Shown here piece after piece: positions 20,846-31,208 of a stretch of DNA of 64,000 bases; positions within the stretch are counted from its first letter, which is position 1; each line of letters opens with the position of its first letter. Position numbers and translations under genes: made by a program. The notes below the pieces were generated by a model. It saw nothing but the letters and a program-made list of their open reading frames with translations, was not told the origin of the DNA and did no database searches. This DNA comes from Tessaracoccus coleopterorum. GTDB taxonomy: Bacteria > Actinomycetota > Actinomycetes > Propionibacteriales > Propionibacteriaceae. The stretch is taken from NCBI RefSeq assembly GCF_011174705.1, contig NZ_JAANIJ010000001.1, positions 2,728,001-2,792,000 on the forward strand. The letters run 5' to 3'.

Positions 20846-22172
20846 ATGCCACCCGTGTGGAGCGACATCGCGCTGATCTTCGTGTTCATCCTGATCGGCG
20901 GCACCTTCGCCGCCGCGGAGATGGCGCTCGTCACGCTGCGCGAGAGCCAGGTGCGGCAACTCGCCACGAAGGGTAGCCGCGGAAGGGCGATCGAGCGCCT
21001 CACCGGCAACCCCAACCTGTTCCTCTCCGCCGTGCAGATCGGCGTGACCGTCTCCGGGATGCTGTCCGCCGCCTTCGGTGGAGCGACGATCGCCGACCAG
21101 CTCTCGCCGGTCCTCGTGGCGTGGGGGTGCCCGCGGCCTTCGCACGCCCGGTGGCGCTCGTCGTGGTGACGGGCATCATCTCCTACTTCTCCATCGTGAT
21201 CGGCGAGCTGACGGCCAAGCGGCTCGCGATGCAGCGGGCCGAGTCGTTCGCGCTGGGCCTCGCGCCTCTGGTGTCGGGCATCGCGACGCTCGCCCGCCCG
21301 CTGATCTGGTTCCTCGACGTGTCCACCAACTTCCTGGTCCGGCTGCTGGGTGGGGATCCGGAGCTGGCGCGCGACGAGGTGACCGACGAGGAGTTGCGCG
21401 TCATGGTCTCGAACTCGTCGACGCTCGGCCTCGAGGAGCGGACGATCCTCGACGAGGTGTTCGTGGCGGGGGAACGGTCGCTGCGCGAGGTGATGGTGCC
21501 CCGCACCGAGGTCGACTTCCTGCCCGCCGACATGCCCATCGGGCTGGCCTACCGGGAGGTTCGGGGTGCCCGCGTTCCAGGTATCCGGTCACCGACGGAT
21601 CGACCGACAGCATCGTCGGTTTCATCCACGTGCGGGACCTGATGGACGTCGAGGGCGCGGCCCGCAAGGGCGATGTCCGCTCGCTCGCCCGTGACGTGCT
21701 GTTCCTTCCGGAGACGGTCAGGATCCTGCATGCGCTGAGCGTGATGCGCGGCGCCCGCTCGCACATGGCCATCGTGCGCGACGAGTACGGCGGCACCGCA
21801 GGCATCGTCACGATCGAGGACCTCCTCGAGGAGCTGATCGGCGACATCACCGACGAGTACGACGTCGATGCCGACGCCGCGCGCCGCGAGGTGAACGAGA
21901 TCGACGGCCTCACCACCATCGAGGAGTTCGCCGAGCTCACCGGCTTCATGATGCCGGAGGGGCCCTACGACACCGTCGCCGGCTACTTCATGGCGGAGTC
22001 CGGCAGGGTGCCCGTCGCCGGGGACACGGTCTCCTTCAGCCTTCCGCCGGAGCGCGACCCGGAGGGCCCGCACGCGCGGTTCACCCTGCGCGTGAGCGCC
22101 GTCGAGGGCAGGCGTGCCGCCTGGTTCACGCTGCGCCGCGAGGCGGTTGTGGAGGGGGAGCCCGATGCCTGA
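20846..22172 (+). CDS. CorC/HlyC-type membrane protein with DUF21 and CBS domains, frameshifted
   Basis: Integral membrane protein of about 443 residues in the hemolysin-C/CNNM-like family, which is linked to magnesium or cation transport. The N-terminal DUF21 domain (about residues 1-190) has IALIFVFILIGGTFAAAEMA, QIGVTVSGMLSAAFGGATIA and FSIVIGELTAKRLA. Two CBS domains follow (VMVPRTEVDFLP; HMAIVRDEYGGTAGIVTIED) and then a CorC_HlyC domain ending in the PYDTVAGYFMAE and GDTV segments. Losses occur near 21124 and 21565. It starts 5 bp after purU and overlaps the next gene by 8 bp. Confidence 0.9.
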
Positions 22173-23376
22173 CGACGGTGCGAGGCTGCTCACCGGACCC
22201 GAGGTCGAGCCCCTCCTGCGGGCGGCCGTCGAGCATCAGGGTGGCGTGCTGCAGAGCTGGTCGCTCGACCATGTCGACGCCGCGCCCGAGCATTCGACCA
22301 CCGCCACGTATGTCGCGATGGTGCGCTGGCCGCACGGGGACAGGACCGAGCTGCTCGGCGTCTCGGCGCGCACGGGGAACTGCTGCCGACCGACGGCCGG
22401 GCGCTGATCTTCGAGGACGGGCACCGCAAGGTGGCGGTGTGGCTCTACCCCAACGACCCCGACCTGCTCGGTCTGCCCCGCGCGGCCTTCCCCGACCAGA
22501 TGGCCGAGACGCTCAATGCGGGGCGGTGCTTGCGCGCCCCGTCACGGCCGGGCAACTGTCGCTGTCGATGATCGCCTACCGCCCCCGACGGCGCGCGGTG
22601 GTGAAGGTGGTCGTCAACGACCCACGCGAGGTGTTCTACGTCAAGGTGCTCCGGGAACGGGTGTTCTCGGAGATCCACCACAAGCACCTGCTGCTGCGAC
22701 AGGCGGGTCTCCCCGCGCCCGAGGTGGCGCTGACCACGCCCGACCACCTGCTCGTCACCCGTGAACTGCCGGGCATGGCGCTCGCGAGGGCGCTGTTCGA
22801 GCCGGGGACCCGTGCATCGCGGAGGACCTGATAGCGCTCCTCGACGCCATGCCGCCGGCGGTCGCGTCGCTCGAGCGACGACCCCGTGGTCCGATGCGGT
22901 GGCGCACTATGCACGGATGGTGTCGGCGACCCTCCCCGAACTTGCCGACGAACTCACATGGCAGTCGTCACGCATCGCCGCGGGGCTCGCGGTCTTCCCG
23001 CCCGGGAACGAGCCGACCCACGGTGACTTCCACGAGGGCAGTTGCGGGTGGCAGGGGCCGTATCGTCGGCGTGCTGGATGTCGACACCATCGGCCCGGGC
23101 CGCCGCGCCGACGACCTCGCCTGCCTGATCGGGCACCTGTCGACCATCCAGCGGATGAACCCGCAACAGGAGGCCAAGGTCCGCGACCTGCTCGCCCGTT
23201 GGGTGCCGGTGTTCGATCGCAGGGTCGACCCCGTTGAGTTGAGACTGCGGGCCGCTGCGGTGGTCATCTCGCTTGCCACCGGGCCCTACCGGAGCCAGGA
23301 GATCGACTGGCGGCAGCAGACGATCGCGATGGTCCGCTCGGCGGGTGCCCTGGTGCGCCAGGTGACGACTTCCTGA
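22165..23376 (+). CDS. APH-family phosphotransferase-like protein, frameshifted
   Basis: About 405 residues after repair, with the aminoglycoside/choline phosphotransferase fold in the second half: VVKVVVNDPREVFYVKVLRE (ATP-binding lysine region), LLLRQAGLPAPEV, the catalytic loop THGDFHEGQL and the metal-binding VLDVDTIGPG. The first 140 residues (TGPEVEPLLRAAVEHQGGVL onwards) are of a type found in uncharacterised actinobacterial members. Losses occur near 22370, 22525, 22810, 22880 and 23040. It overlaps the CorC-like gene, so it is probably co-transcribed. The substrate is unknown; nothing shows drug resistance. Confidence 0.75.
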
Positions 23377-23416
23377 GTGATCTCAACGAGGCCGAATCTC
23401 ATCCACTGGGATCGTC

Positions 23417-23450
23417 GACGAAACTGAAATTCGTCTGCCTATTATTTCAG
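23417..23450 (+). promoter_or_regulatory. Two overlapping, mutually exclusive hairpins upstream of the Bmp operon
   Basis: GACGAA (23417-23422) pairs with TTCGTC (23430-23435), followed by T-rich TGCCTATTATTT. CTGAAAT (23424-23430) pairs with ATTTCAG (23444-23450). The stems overlap and cannot form together. The first may terminate the phosphotransferase operon. The arrangement also resembles an attenuator for the nucleoside operon. Confidence 0.4.
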
Positions 23451-23538
23451 GTTCATAACTTTCTGTCCTCCGATGTGCGTTGCGCGGGCCCACAGGTAGG
23501 GTCACTGTTGCCAACGTCATCTCCTAGGAGGATCCTTC

Positions 23539-24669
23539 GTGAAGAAGTCCCTGCTGAGCATCCTGGCGGTCGCCAGCGCTTCCGCCCTCGCGCTCTCCGG
23601 CTGCGCCCAGCCGCCGAGCACCACCAGCCCTTCGGCCACCGGGGGCGCGTCGGCCCCGGCCACGTCCGCGCCCGCAGCCACGGAAGGTGCCGGAGCCAGC
23701 GACTTCCTCGCCTGCATGGTCTCCGACGCCGGCGGCTTCGATGACAAGTCGTTCAACGAGACCGCCTACAACGGCATGATGAAGGCCAAGGACGAGCTCG
23801 GCATCCAGACCAAGCAGATCGAGTCCAACGCCGAGGGCGAGTACGCCGGCAACGTCCAGTCGATGATCGACGCCAAGTGCAACATCGTCATCACCGTCGG
23901 CTTCGCCCTTGCGACCGCCACCGAGGCCGCCGCGAAGCAGAACCCCGACGTCCAGTTCACCATCGTCGACAACGGTTCCTTCGAGGGCGTCGACAATGCC
24001 CGTGGCCTGATCTTCAACACCGCCCAGCCCGCGTTCATGGCCGGGTACGCCGCCGCCGCAATGTCCACCTCGGGCACCGTCGGCACCTTCGGTGGCGCGA
24101 AGTACCCGACCGTGACGATCTTCATGGACGGCTTCGCGCAGGGCGTTTCGTACTACAACGAGACCAAGGGCGCCTCCGTCAAGGTCATCGGCTGGGACGA
24201 GGCCGCGCAGGACGGCCAGTTCGTCGGCGGCAACAACCCGTTCGGTGACATCCCCGGTGGCAAGAACACCGCCGCCACGCTGATCGCCCAGGGCGCCGAC
24301 ATCATCATGCCGGTTGCCGGCCCCGCCGGCCTCGGCGCGCTGCAGGCCGCCCAGGAGTCCGGTGGCAAGGTCAACGCCGTCTGGGTCGACACCGACGGCT
24401 TCATCTCGGCCCCGAGTTCGGCCCCAGATCGTGACCTCGGTCACGAAGGCCATGGACCTCGCCGTGTTCGACTCGATCAAGGCCTCGCTCGAGGGCACCT
24501 TCAGCTCCGACCCGTTCGTCGGCACGCTGGAGAACGACGGCGTCGCGCTCGCCCCGTTCCACGACTTCGAGTCGAAGATGCCCGAGGCCTGCAGGCCGAG
24601 CTCGATCAGATCAAGGCCGACATCATCAGCGGCACGATCGCGATCACCTCGCCGTCGCAGCCCAAGTGA
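23539..24669 (+). CDS. BmpA/Med-family nucleoside-binding lipoprotein, frameshifted
   Basis: Lipid-anchored binding protein of a nucleoside ABC importer. The GTG at 23539 follows AGGAGGAT. The signal peptide MKKSLLSILAVASASALALS ends in a lipobox (LSGC), then a Ser/Thr/Pro/Ala linker. The Bmp domain has CMVSDAGGFDDKSFNETAYN, VGFALATATEAAAKQNPDVQ, GLIFNTAQPAFMAGYAAA and GTFGGAKYPTVTIFMDGFAQ, typical for purine and pyrimidine nucleoside binders such as BmpA, PnrA and NupN. Losses occur near 24418 and 24592. It is the first gene of the operon with permeases and deaminases, which supports nucleosides as ligand. Confidence 0.92.
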   Translation: MKKSLLSILAVASASALALSGCAQPPSTTSPSATGGASAPATSAPAATEGAGASDFLACMVSDAGGFDDKSFNETAYNGMMKAKDELGIQTKQIESNAEGEYAGNVQSMIDAKCNIVITVGFALATATEAAAKQNPDVQFTIVDNGSFEGVDNARGLIFNTAQPAFMAGYAAAAMSTSGTVGTFGGAKYPTVTIFMDGFAQGVSYYNETKGASVKVIGWDEAAQDGQFVGGNNPFGDIPGGKNTAATLIAQGADIIMPVAGPAGLGALQAAQESGGKVNAVWVDTDGFISAPSSAPDRDLGHEGHGPRRVRLDQGLARGHLQLRPVRRHAGERRRRARPVPRLRVEDARGLQAELDQIKADIISGTIAITSPSQPK

Positions 24670-24698
24670 TGCACGCACACAACTGAAATCACACAGCC

Positions 24699-24731
24699 GG
24701 AGGAGGGCGCTGGGGACAGCGCCCCTCCTCC
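24699..24731 (+). terminator. Hairpin between the binding protein and the ATPase gene
   Basis: GGAGGAGGGCGCTG pairs with CAGCGCCCCTCCTCC (one bulged C) around GGGA. Partial termination here would give more binding protein than transporter. Confidence 0.7.
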
Positions 24732-24803
24732 ACTGTCTGACAACGCGGGTCACAGCCGACCCGCTACGCTGGCCCCAACGGAGGGCTAAGGGAGGACAAA
24801 CCC

Positions 24804-26360
24804 GTGAGCACAACTGAACCGGCGACCGGATCCGCGGTGCTGTCGCTCCGCGGCATCACCAAGAGATTCGGGACGCTGACTGCCAACGACCAGATCACCG
24901 TGGATGTGGTCCCGGGCCGGATCCACTGCCTGCTGGGTGAGAACGGCGCAGGCAAGTCGACCCTGATGAACATCCTCTTCGGCCTGCTGCAGCCCGACGA
25001 GGGTGAGATCACGCTCGGTGATCAGCAGCTCGCCCTCACCAACCCGAAGCAGGCGATGGCCGCGGGCATCGGCATGGTCCACCAGCACTTCATGCTGATC
25101 CCGGTCTTCACCGTCGCGGAGAACATGGTGCTCGGCCACGAGCCGAGCCGGGCGGGCATCCTCGACCTGGAGTCGGCGCGTCGCAAGGTCCGTGAGCTGA
25201 GCGAACGCTACAAGCTCGACGTCGACCCGACGCGCTCGTCGAGGACCTCCCCGTCGGCATCCAGCAGCGGGTCGAGATCCTCAAGGCGCTCGCACACGAC
25301 GCCAACTACCTCATCTTCGACGAGCCCACCGCCGTCCTCACCCGCAGGAGATCGACGAGCTGATGCTCGTGATGAAGTCCCTGCGTGACGAGGGCCGGGC
25401 GATCGTGTTCATCACGCACAAGCTCCGCGAGGTCCGTGAGGTCGCAGACGACATCACCGTGATCCGCCGCGGGAAGGTGGTCGGCATGGCGGAGCCGGGT
25501 ACCTCCGAGGGTGAGTTGGCGGCCATGATGGTCGGCCGCTCCGTCTCCCTGACCGTCGACAAGACACCCGCCGTGCCCGGCGCGGACCGCATCGTGATCG
25601 AGAACCTCACGGTCGCCTCGCCCTCCGGTGCGGTCGCCGTCGACGACCTCAGCCTCACCGTGCGCGGGGAGAGATCCTCTGCATCGCGGGCGTGCAGGGC
25701 AACGGGCAGAGCGAACTGGCCGAGGCGATCCTCGGCACCATGTCGCCCAGCTCAGGCCGCGTTTCGCTCGACGGCGTCGACATCACCCACGCCAAGCCGG
25801 CCAGGACGATCAAGGCCGGTCTCGGTTACGTGCCCGAGGACAGGCACCGTGACGGCTTCGTCGGCGAGTTCTCCATCGCCGAGAACCTGGTGCTCGACAA
25901 CCTCGACGAGTTCTCGAAGTTCGGGTCGCTCCACCTGCGGGCCATCGCCGACAACGCCGTGGCGCGCATCGAGGAGTTCGACATCCGGTCGAGCTCGCAT
26001 ACCCAGCCTGTGATGTCGCTCTCCGGCGGCAACCAGCAGAAGGTGGTGCTGGCCCGCGAGCTTTCGCGGCCCCTCTCGCTGCTGCTCGCCTCGCAGCCCA
26101 CCCGCGGTGTTGACGTCGGCGCCATCGAGTTCCTGCACACGCGCATCGTTCAGGAACGCGACCGCGGCACCGCCGTCATGATCGTCTCCACCGAGTTGGA
26201 GGAGGTCGAGTCGCTCGCCGACCGGATCGCCGTCATGTACCGCGGCCGTATCGTCGGGATCGTCGACCCGGACACGCCGCGTGACGTGCTCGGCCTCATG
26301 ATGGCAGGCGTGCCCTACGAGGACGCCGTCGCAACCACCCAGGAGGGAACCCATGTCTGA
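24804..26360 (+). CDS. Nucleoside ABC transporter ATPase, two ATP-binding domains, frameshifted
   Basis: Energises nucleoside import, with two ABC modules in one chain of about 519 residues as in NupO/BmpB-type proteins. The first module has Walker [20 protein letters not shown]-loop [21 protein letters not shown], signature region [15 protein letters not shown] and Walker [12 protein letters not shown]. The second has [17 protein letters not shown] (degenerate Walker A), [10 protein letters not shown], signature [16 protein letters not shown], and an unusual Walker B ([14 protein letters not shown]) without the usual Glu. This asymmetry is normal for sugar and nucleoside CUT2-like ATPases. 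Losses occur near 25232, 25342 and 25670. Start GTG 24804 after GGGAGGA; the stop overlaps the permease ATG. Confidence 0.93.
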
Positions 26361-27538
26361 GCGCTCGACAGGCAGGCCGGCCTGGGTGCAGAACACGATC
26401 ATCACGATCGCATCCCTCCTGCTTGCGTTCCTCGTCGGTGCCATCGTGATGGTGTTCGCCGACGCCGAGGTCGCCGCGAAGTGGACCTACTTCTTCACCC
26501 GCCCGGGCGACGCGCTCTCGGCGTCGTGGGACAAGATCGCCACCACCTTCCACGCCATGTGGGTCGGCTCGGTCGGATCGTGGGGCGCCATCACCAACAC
26601 CACCCGTGAAGCAGCCCCGCTGATCTCCGCGGGACTCGCCGTCGCGGTCGCCTTCCGCGCAGGGCTGTTCAACATCGGTGCGCAGGGCCAGGCCATGGTC
26701 GGTGCGCTGTTCGCGGCGTACGTCGGCTTCACCGTGAAGGGCCTCCCGCTGTTCGTCCACCTGCCGCTGGTGATCCTGGTCGGCATGCTCGCGGGCGCGA
26801 TCTGGGGCGGCATCGTCGGCATCCTGAAGGCGAAGTCCGGCGCGCACGAGGTGATCCTCACCATCATGATGAACTACGTCGCCTCCAGCCTGCTCGCGTA
26901 CTTCATGCTGCAGCCCGCATTCCAGGCACCCGGCCGGGCCGATCCGATCTCACCGGTGCTCGAGTGGTCGGCCACCATGCCGCGCATCGCGGACAGCAGC
27001 CTGCACCTCGGCTTCCTGCTCGCCCTGATCGCGGCCTTCGTCATCTGGTGGCTGCTTGAGCGCACGAAGTTCGGCATCAACCTCAAGGCCATCGGCCTGA
27101 ACCCCAACGCCGCCGCGACGGCCGGTGCATCCGTCAGCAATGTCACGATGGCCACCATGGCCATCGCCGGCGCCCTCGCCGGTCTCGGCGGCGTGATGAT
27201 GGTGACGGCGCCCGAGGCGCTCACCGGCACCCCGCCGCAGATGACCGGCACGATCATCGGCACGCTCGGATTCGACGCCATCACGGTCGCCCTGCTGGGA
27301 CGGTCACGCCCGCTCGGGTCATCTTCGCGGGCCTGCTGTTCGGGCCCTCAAGGCGTCGCGCCGCACCATGGTGACGATGGCCGACACCCCCGACAAACTC
27401 ACCGACCTGATCCAGGCCCTCGTGGTGCTGTTCGTGGCGGCCCCGGCCTTCGTCGTGTGGCTGTTGCCGTTCCTGAAGGAACGTAGGTCCAGGCCCACCC
27501 GGAACGAGCCCAAGAAGGCGGAGGTGGCTGCGGCATGA
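26353..27538 (+). CDS. Nucleoside ABC transporter permease 1, two frameshifts
   Basis: Integral membrane subunit (BPD_transp_2 family, like NupP) of about 395 residues, with a long periplasmic loop between the first and second membrane segments. Family signature: AAPLISAGLAVAVAFRAGLF followed by NIGAQGQAMVGALFA, then GAHEVILTIMMNYVA and KAIGLNPNAAATAGASV. One base is missing near 27300 (ALLGTVTPAR) and one near 27345. The stop TGA overlaps the ATG of the second permease (ATGA). Confidence 0.92.
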
Positions 27539-28835
27539 GCAGCGAAACGGTTGTCATCACCCCGAGATCGCGGCGATGGAACGGATCGAGTCGCCGGCCG
27601 CCAAGGCCCAGCGCCTCTCGACGGGATCGCTCGTCACGGTGATCGGGGTCGCGCTCCTCGCGATGGCCTTCACCCTCACCAAGTCGGGCATCATCGCGCT
27701 GTCCGACGCGTTCGACGACGTGCAGCTTCCGAGCATCGAGGTGCCGGGCACCCCGACGGTCGCGATCTGCGCCCTGCTGGTGATCGCGTCCGGCATCGGA
27801 ATCCTGTCCGGCAGGCTTCCCAAGGGATGGCGCAACGTCGCGGGCATCGTGGCGGGCCTCGGGGTGCTCGTCGGATTCCTGGTGTGGATCGCGGCCAGCT
27901 CCACCCTGCCCTTCACACTGACAAGCCAGCTCAACCTGACCCTCGCCTACGCCACGCCGCTGTTCTTCGGCGTGCTCGGTGGCGTGCTCGCTGAGCGGGC
28001 CGGTGTCGTCAACATCGCGATCGAGGGCATGTTCCTCACGGCCGCCTTCGCGGCGTCGCTGACCTTCTCCCTGACCCAGTCGTTCATCGCGGGCCTGTTC
28101 GCCGCCGCGCTGGCGGGCGTCATGATGGCCGGCGTGCTCGCGCTGTTCACGCTCAAGTACCTCGTCGACCACGTCATCATCGGCGTCGTCATCAACGTGC
28201 TGGCCACGGGACTCACGGGCTTCATCTACCAGCAGCTTGTCGCCAAGGACCTGGCCACCTACAGCAACGTGCGGCCGATGATGCCGATGGCTGTTCCCGG
28301 TCTCGACAAGATCCCGTTCATCGGGCCGATCCTGTTCAACCAGCGGCCGCTGACCTACATCGCGTTCTTCTCGATCATCCTCGTGTGGTTCCTGATCTAC
28401 CGCACGAAGTGGGGACTGCGGGTCCGCGCGGTCGGGGAGCACCCGCACGCTGCAGACACCGTCGGCATCAACGTGGTGGGCACCAAGGCCTCCGCGGTGC
28501 TGCTGGGAGGTGTGTTCGCCGGCCTCGGCGGCGCATACTTCACCATCGGCTCGGTGGGTGCCTTCCAGGACAACAACCCGACCGCCGGCAACGGCTTCAT
28601 CGCGCTGGCCGCCGTGATCATGGGCCGCTGGAACCCGATCCTCGGCGCGCTCACCGCGCTGTTCTTCGGCTTCCTCCGGGCGCTCGCGCAGACCACCAAG
28701 CCGATGGCGCTGCCGATTCCCAGCGAGTTCATCGAGATGCTGCCCTACATCGCGACCATCGTCGCCGTCGCCGGGCTCGTGGGTCGCGTCCGCGCGCCCG
28801 CGGCCGACGGCGCCCACTTCGTCAAGACACACTGA
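27535..28835 (+). CDS. Nucleoside ABC transporter permease 2, frameshift near the start
   Basis: Second permease (NupQ type), about 433 residues. The ATG at 27535 reads MSSETVVITPEIAAMERIES once one base is restored near 27564. The body is otherwise open: TLAYATPLFFGVLGGVLAER followed by AGVVNIAIEGMFLTAAFAA, VIINVLATGLTGFIYQQ, RAVGEHPHAADTVGINV and NGFIALAAVIMGRWNP. These match the shorter partner permease of purine nucleoside importers. It ends 1 bp before the cytidine deaminase ATG. Confidence 0.92.
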
Positions 28836-28836
28836 C

Positions 28837-29230
28837 ATGGGCATCGACTGGGAGGCCCTGCGGGCTGAGGCGGTCGCCCTCGCCGCCCGCGCGTACGCGC
28901 CCTACTCCGGGTATCCGGTGGGGCGGCGGCGCTGGTCGACGACGGGCGGATCGTGTCGGGCTGCAACGTGGAGAACGCGGCCTACGGCGTGGTGCTGTGC
29001 GCAGAGTGCGGGCTCGTCTCCTCGCTGTTCGCGGGCGGCGGGGCCGCCTGGTGGCCTTCACCTGCGTGAACCGGCTGGGCGAGGTGATCACGCCCTGCGG
29101 ACGCTGCAGGCAACTGCTGTTCGAGCACGGCGGATCGGATCTCCTGCTCGAAACCCCGGCGGCATCGTCACGATGGCGGAGCTGCTTCCCAGGCCTTCGG
29201 CCTGACGACCTCACCCACGCCAGGAGCTGA
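28837..29230 (+). CDS. cdd: Cytidine deaminase, frameshifted
   Basis: Zinc hydrolase turning cytidine and deoxycytidine into uridine and deoxyuridine. The motifs are complete once three bases are restored (near 28925, 29042, 29160): YAPYSGYPVGAAALVDDGRI, GCNVENAAYGVVLCAECGLV (HAE-type active site with Cys replacing His, as in tetrameric CDA) and TPCGRCRQLLFEHGG (PCxxC zinc ligands). It has about 131 residues. It lies between the nucleoside permeases and adenosine deaminase, so imported nucleosides are processed at once. Confidence 0.94.
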
Positions 29231-29240
29231 AGGAGCCGCC

Positions 29241-30314
29241 TTGCTGAGCACCGGGACGATCAGGACGCTGCCGAAGGTCGCACTGCACGACCACCTCGAT
29301 GGTGGGCTGCGGCCCACCACGGTGGTGGAGCACTGCGCCGAGGTGGGGCACACCCTGCCGAGCACCGATCCCGCGGAGCTGGGGAGTGGTTCTACGAGGC
29401 GGCCGACTCCGGGTCGCTCGTGCGTTACCTCGAGACGTTCGAACACACCGTCGCGGCGATGCAGACCGCTCCGCACCTGGCCCGCGTGGCGCGTGAGTTC
29501 GCCGTCGACCAGGCCGCCGACGGGGTGGTCTACGCCGAGGCCAGGTGGGCACCGGAACAGCACCTGCAGCGTGGGCTCAGTCTCGAGGGCGCGGTGGAGG
29601 CGGTGCGGGACGGTCTGGCCGAGGGCATGCGGGAGGCCGCGGCCGCAGGCAACCCCATCGTCGTGCGGCAGATCGTCACGTCCATGCGGCACGCGGAACC
29701 CACCCTGGCGATCGCGGAACTGGCGCTCGCCTACCGCGACGACTCGGTGTGCGGCTTCGACATCGCGGGAGCCGAGGACGGCTTCCCCCACGGCGGTTCG
29801 CGCCCGCCTTCGACTTCCTGAAGCGCAACAACATGTTCTTCACCATCCATGCGGGGAGGCCTTCGGGCTCCCGTCGATCTGGGAGGCCGTGCAGGTGTGC
29901 GGCGCGGACCGGCTCGGGCACGGCGTACGGATCGTGGAGGACATCCGGATCACCGACGGCATCGCGAAACTCGGGAGGCTGGCCGCCTACGTGCGTGACA
30001 AGCAGATCCCGCTCGAGGTGGCCCCGTCGTCGAACCTCCAGACGGGCATCGCGGCCGTGCTCTCCGAGCACCCCGTCGAGCTCCTCAAGGACCTCGGCTT
30101 CAACGTCACCATCAACTGCGACAACCGGCTGATGAGCGCCACCACCATGACGGCCGAGTACGCCCGCCTGGTGGAGACGTTCGGCTGGGACCTGGACGAC
30201 ATCGAGCAGACGACGGTCAACGCGATGCGTGCGGCGTTCCTGCCGCACGACCAGCGCGAGACCATCGTCCGCGAGGTGATCCGGCCGGCCTACGAGGCCG
30301 CCCGGAACCGCTGA
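29241..30314 (+). CDS. add: Adenosine deaminase, frameshifted
   Basis: Zinc enzyme converting adenosine to inosine. The TTG at 29241 has AAGGAG upstream. Metal and catalytic motifs: LPKVALHDHLDGGLRP (HxH), FFTIHAGEAFGLPSIWEA (His and catalytic Glu), DRLGHGVRI (His) and INCDNRLMSATTMTAEY, where the usual Thr is Cys but the metal Asp is kept. Losses lie near 29386, 29803 and 29856. Repaired length is about 358 residues. It is the last gene of the nucleoside operon. Confidence 0.94.
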   Translation: MLSTGTIRTLPKVALHDHLDGGLRPTTVVEHCAEVGHTLPSTDPAELGSGSTRRPTPGRSCVTSRRSNTPSRRCRPLRTWPAWRVSSPSTRPPTGWSTPRPGGHRNSTCSVGSVSRARWRRCGTVWPRACGRPRPQATPSSCGRSSRPCGTRNPPWRSRNWRSPTATTRCAASTSREPRTASPTAVRARLRLPEAQQHVLHHPCGEAFGLPSIWEAVQVCGADRLGHGVRIVEDIRITDGIAKLGRLAAYVRDKQIPLEVAPSSNLQTGIAAVLSEHPVELLKDLGFNVTINCDNRLMSATTMTAEYARLVETFGWDLDDIEQTTVNAMRAAFLPHDQRETIVREVIRPAYEAARNR

Positions 30315-30362
30315 CGTGGACGCCCGCGGATCATCCCGGCGCCCGGCCCGGACACGAGACGG

Positions 30363-31204
30363 GTGAGCGTGCGGCGGGTGTCCCCGACCGGCGCGGCCGG
30401 TGATGTGGTGGGTCACCTGGTGGCCGCCAACGACGAGTGGCTCGTGGTGCTCCCCGACGACAGGGCGCCGTCTGGGTGCCGCGGGCCGAGGCGACCGCCA
30501 TCCGGGCCATCCCTGTGCGCACCGTGCTGCCCGCCTCCGACGCGGAGGCCGTGGAGCGCGTCCTCGACCTGACCTGGCCCGGGCTGCGGCGCGCCCGCCT
30601 GGGCGGCTGGCTGCTGCGCGAGGGGCGGGGGCCACCGGGCGCGCCAACTCGGTGCTCGCGGTCGGCGACCCGGAGCTCCCCTTCCCGGAGGCGCTGGCCG
30701 CCGCGGCCGACTGGTACGGCCGGCCGGCCACGCTGCAGGCCGTGCTCGGTGGCCGGACGGCGGACGCGGCGCTCGCCGCGGGGATGGCCGTCACCCGGGA
30801 GACGCTGGTGCTGGTGCGGGCGGCTCCGGAGGGCCGGATGCGTCGGACGCGATCCTGACGGACGCGCCGGACCGGGCATGGGTCGCGGTCGCGGAGCAGG
30901 AACCCGGGAGGCTGGAGGAAATGGGCGGAGCGCCCGCCTCATACCTGCGGATCGGTGATGACGCCGTCGGGAGGGTCGCCGTCAACGGGCGGTGGGCCGT
31001 CCTGACCGACATCGCGGTGCGGCCCGATCGGCGGGGAGCGGGCTCGGGCGGGCCGTGACGCGCGCACTGATGGCCGAGGGCACCGCGGGGTGCCCGGTAC
31101 CTCGCCCTGCAGGTCGAGGCGGGCAACGAGGAGGCGCTGGGCTGTACGGGTCGCTCGGGTTCGTCGAGCATCACCGCTACGGCTATCTGACCGGCAGCCC
31201 CTAG
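30363..31204 (+). CDS. GNAT acetyltransferase with N-terminal SH3-like domain (Rv0428c-like), frameshifted
   Basis: About 284 residues. The N-terminal part (TGAAGDVVGHLVAANDEWLV, then VPRAEATAIRAIPVR) looks like the SH3-type head of the Rv0428c family. The middle has RRARLGGWLLREG, GRANSVLAVGDPELPFPEAL and WYGRPATLQAVLGG. The C-terminal GNAT domain holds WAVLTDIAVRPDRRG, GLGRAVTRALMAEG for acetyl-CoA binding and LALQVEAGNEEALGLYGSLG. Losses occur near 30470, 30630, 30835, 31035, 31090 and 31140. The GTG at 30363 is the best visible start. Substrate unknown. Confidence 0.82.
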
Positions 31205-31208
31205 TCCC

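Noticed and set aside
22165..23376. Antibiotic resistance kinase
   Set aside because: The APH fold is shared by many metabolic kinases, and nothing in sequence or context points to drug modification.
23524..24813. 429-codon minus-strand frame opposite the Bmp lipoprotein
   Set aside because: It covers exactly the well-supported lipoprotein gene and has no recognisable domain.
24804..26360. Second ATPase domain as a degraded remnant
   Set aside because: Altered Walker motifs in one half are normal for two-domain nucleoside and sugar ATPases of this family.
27399..28844. 481-codon minus-strand frame opposite the nucleoside permease
   Set aside because: It mirrors the permease gene and consists of charged repeats (Glu, Arg, Asp, His) with no motif; codon-bias shadow.
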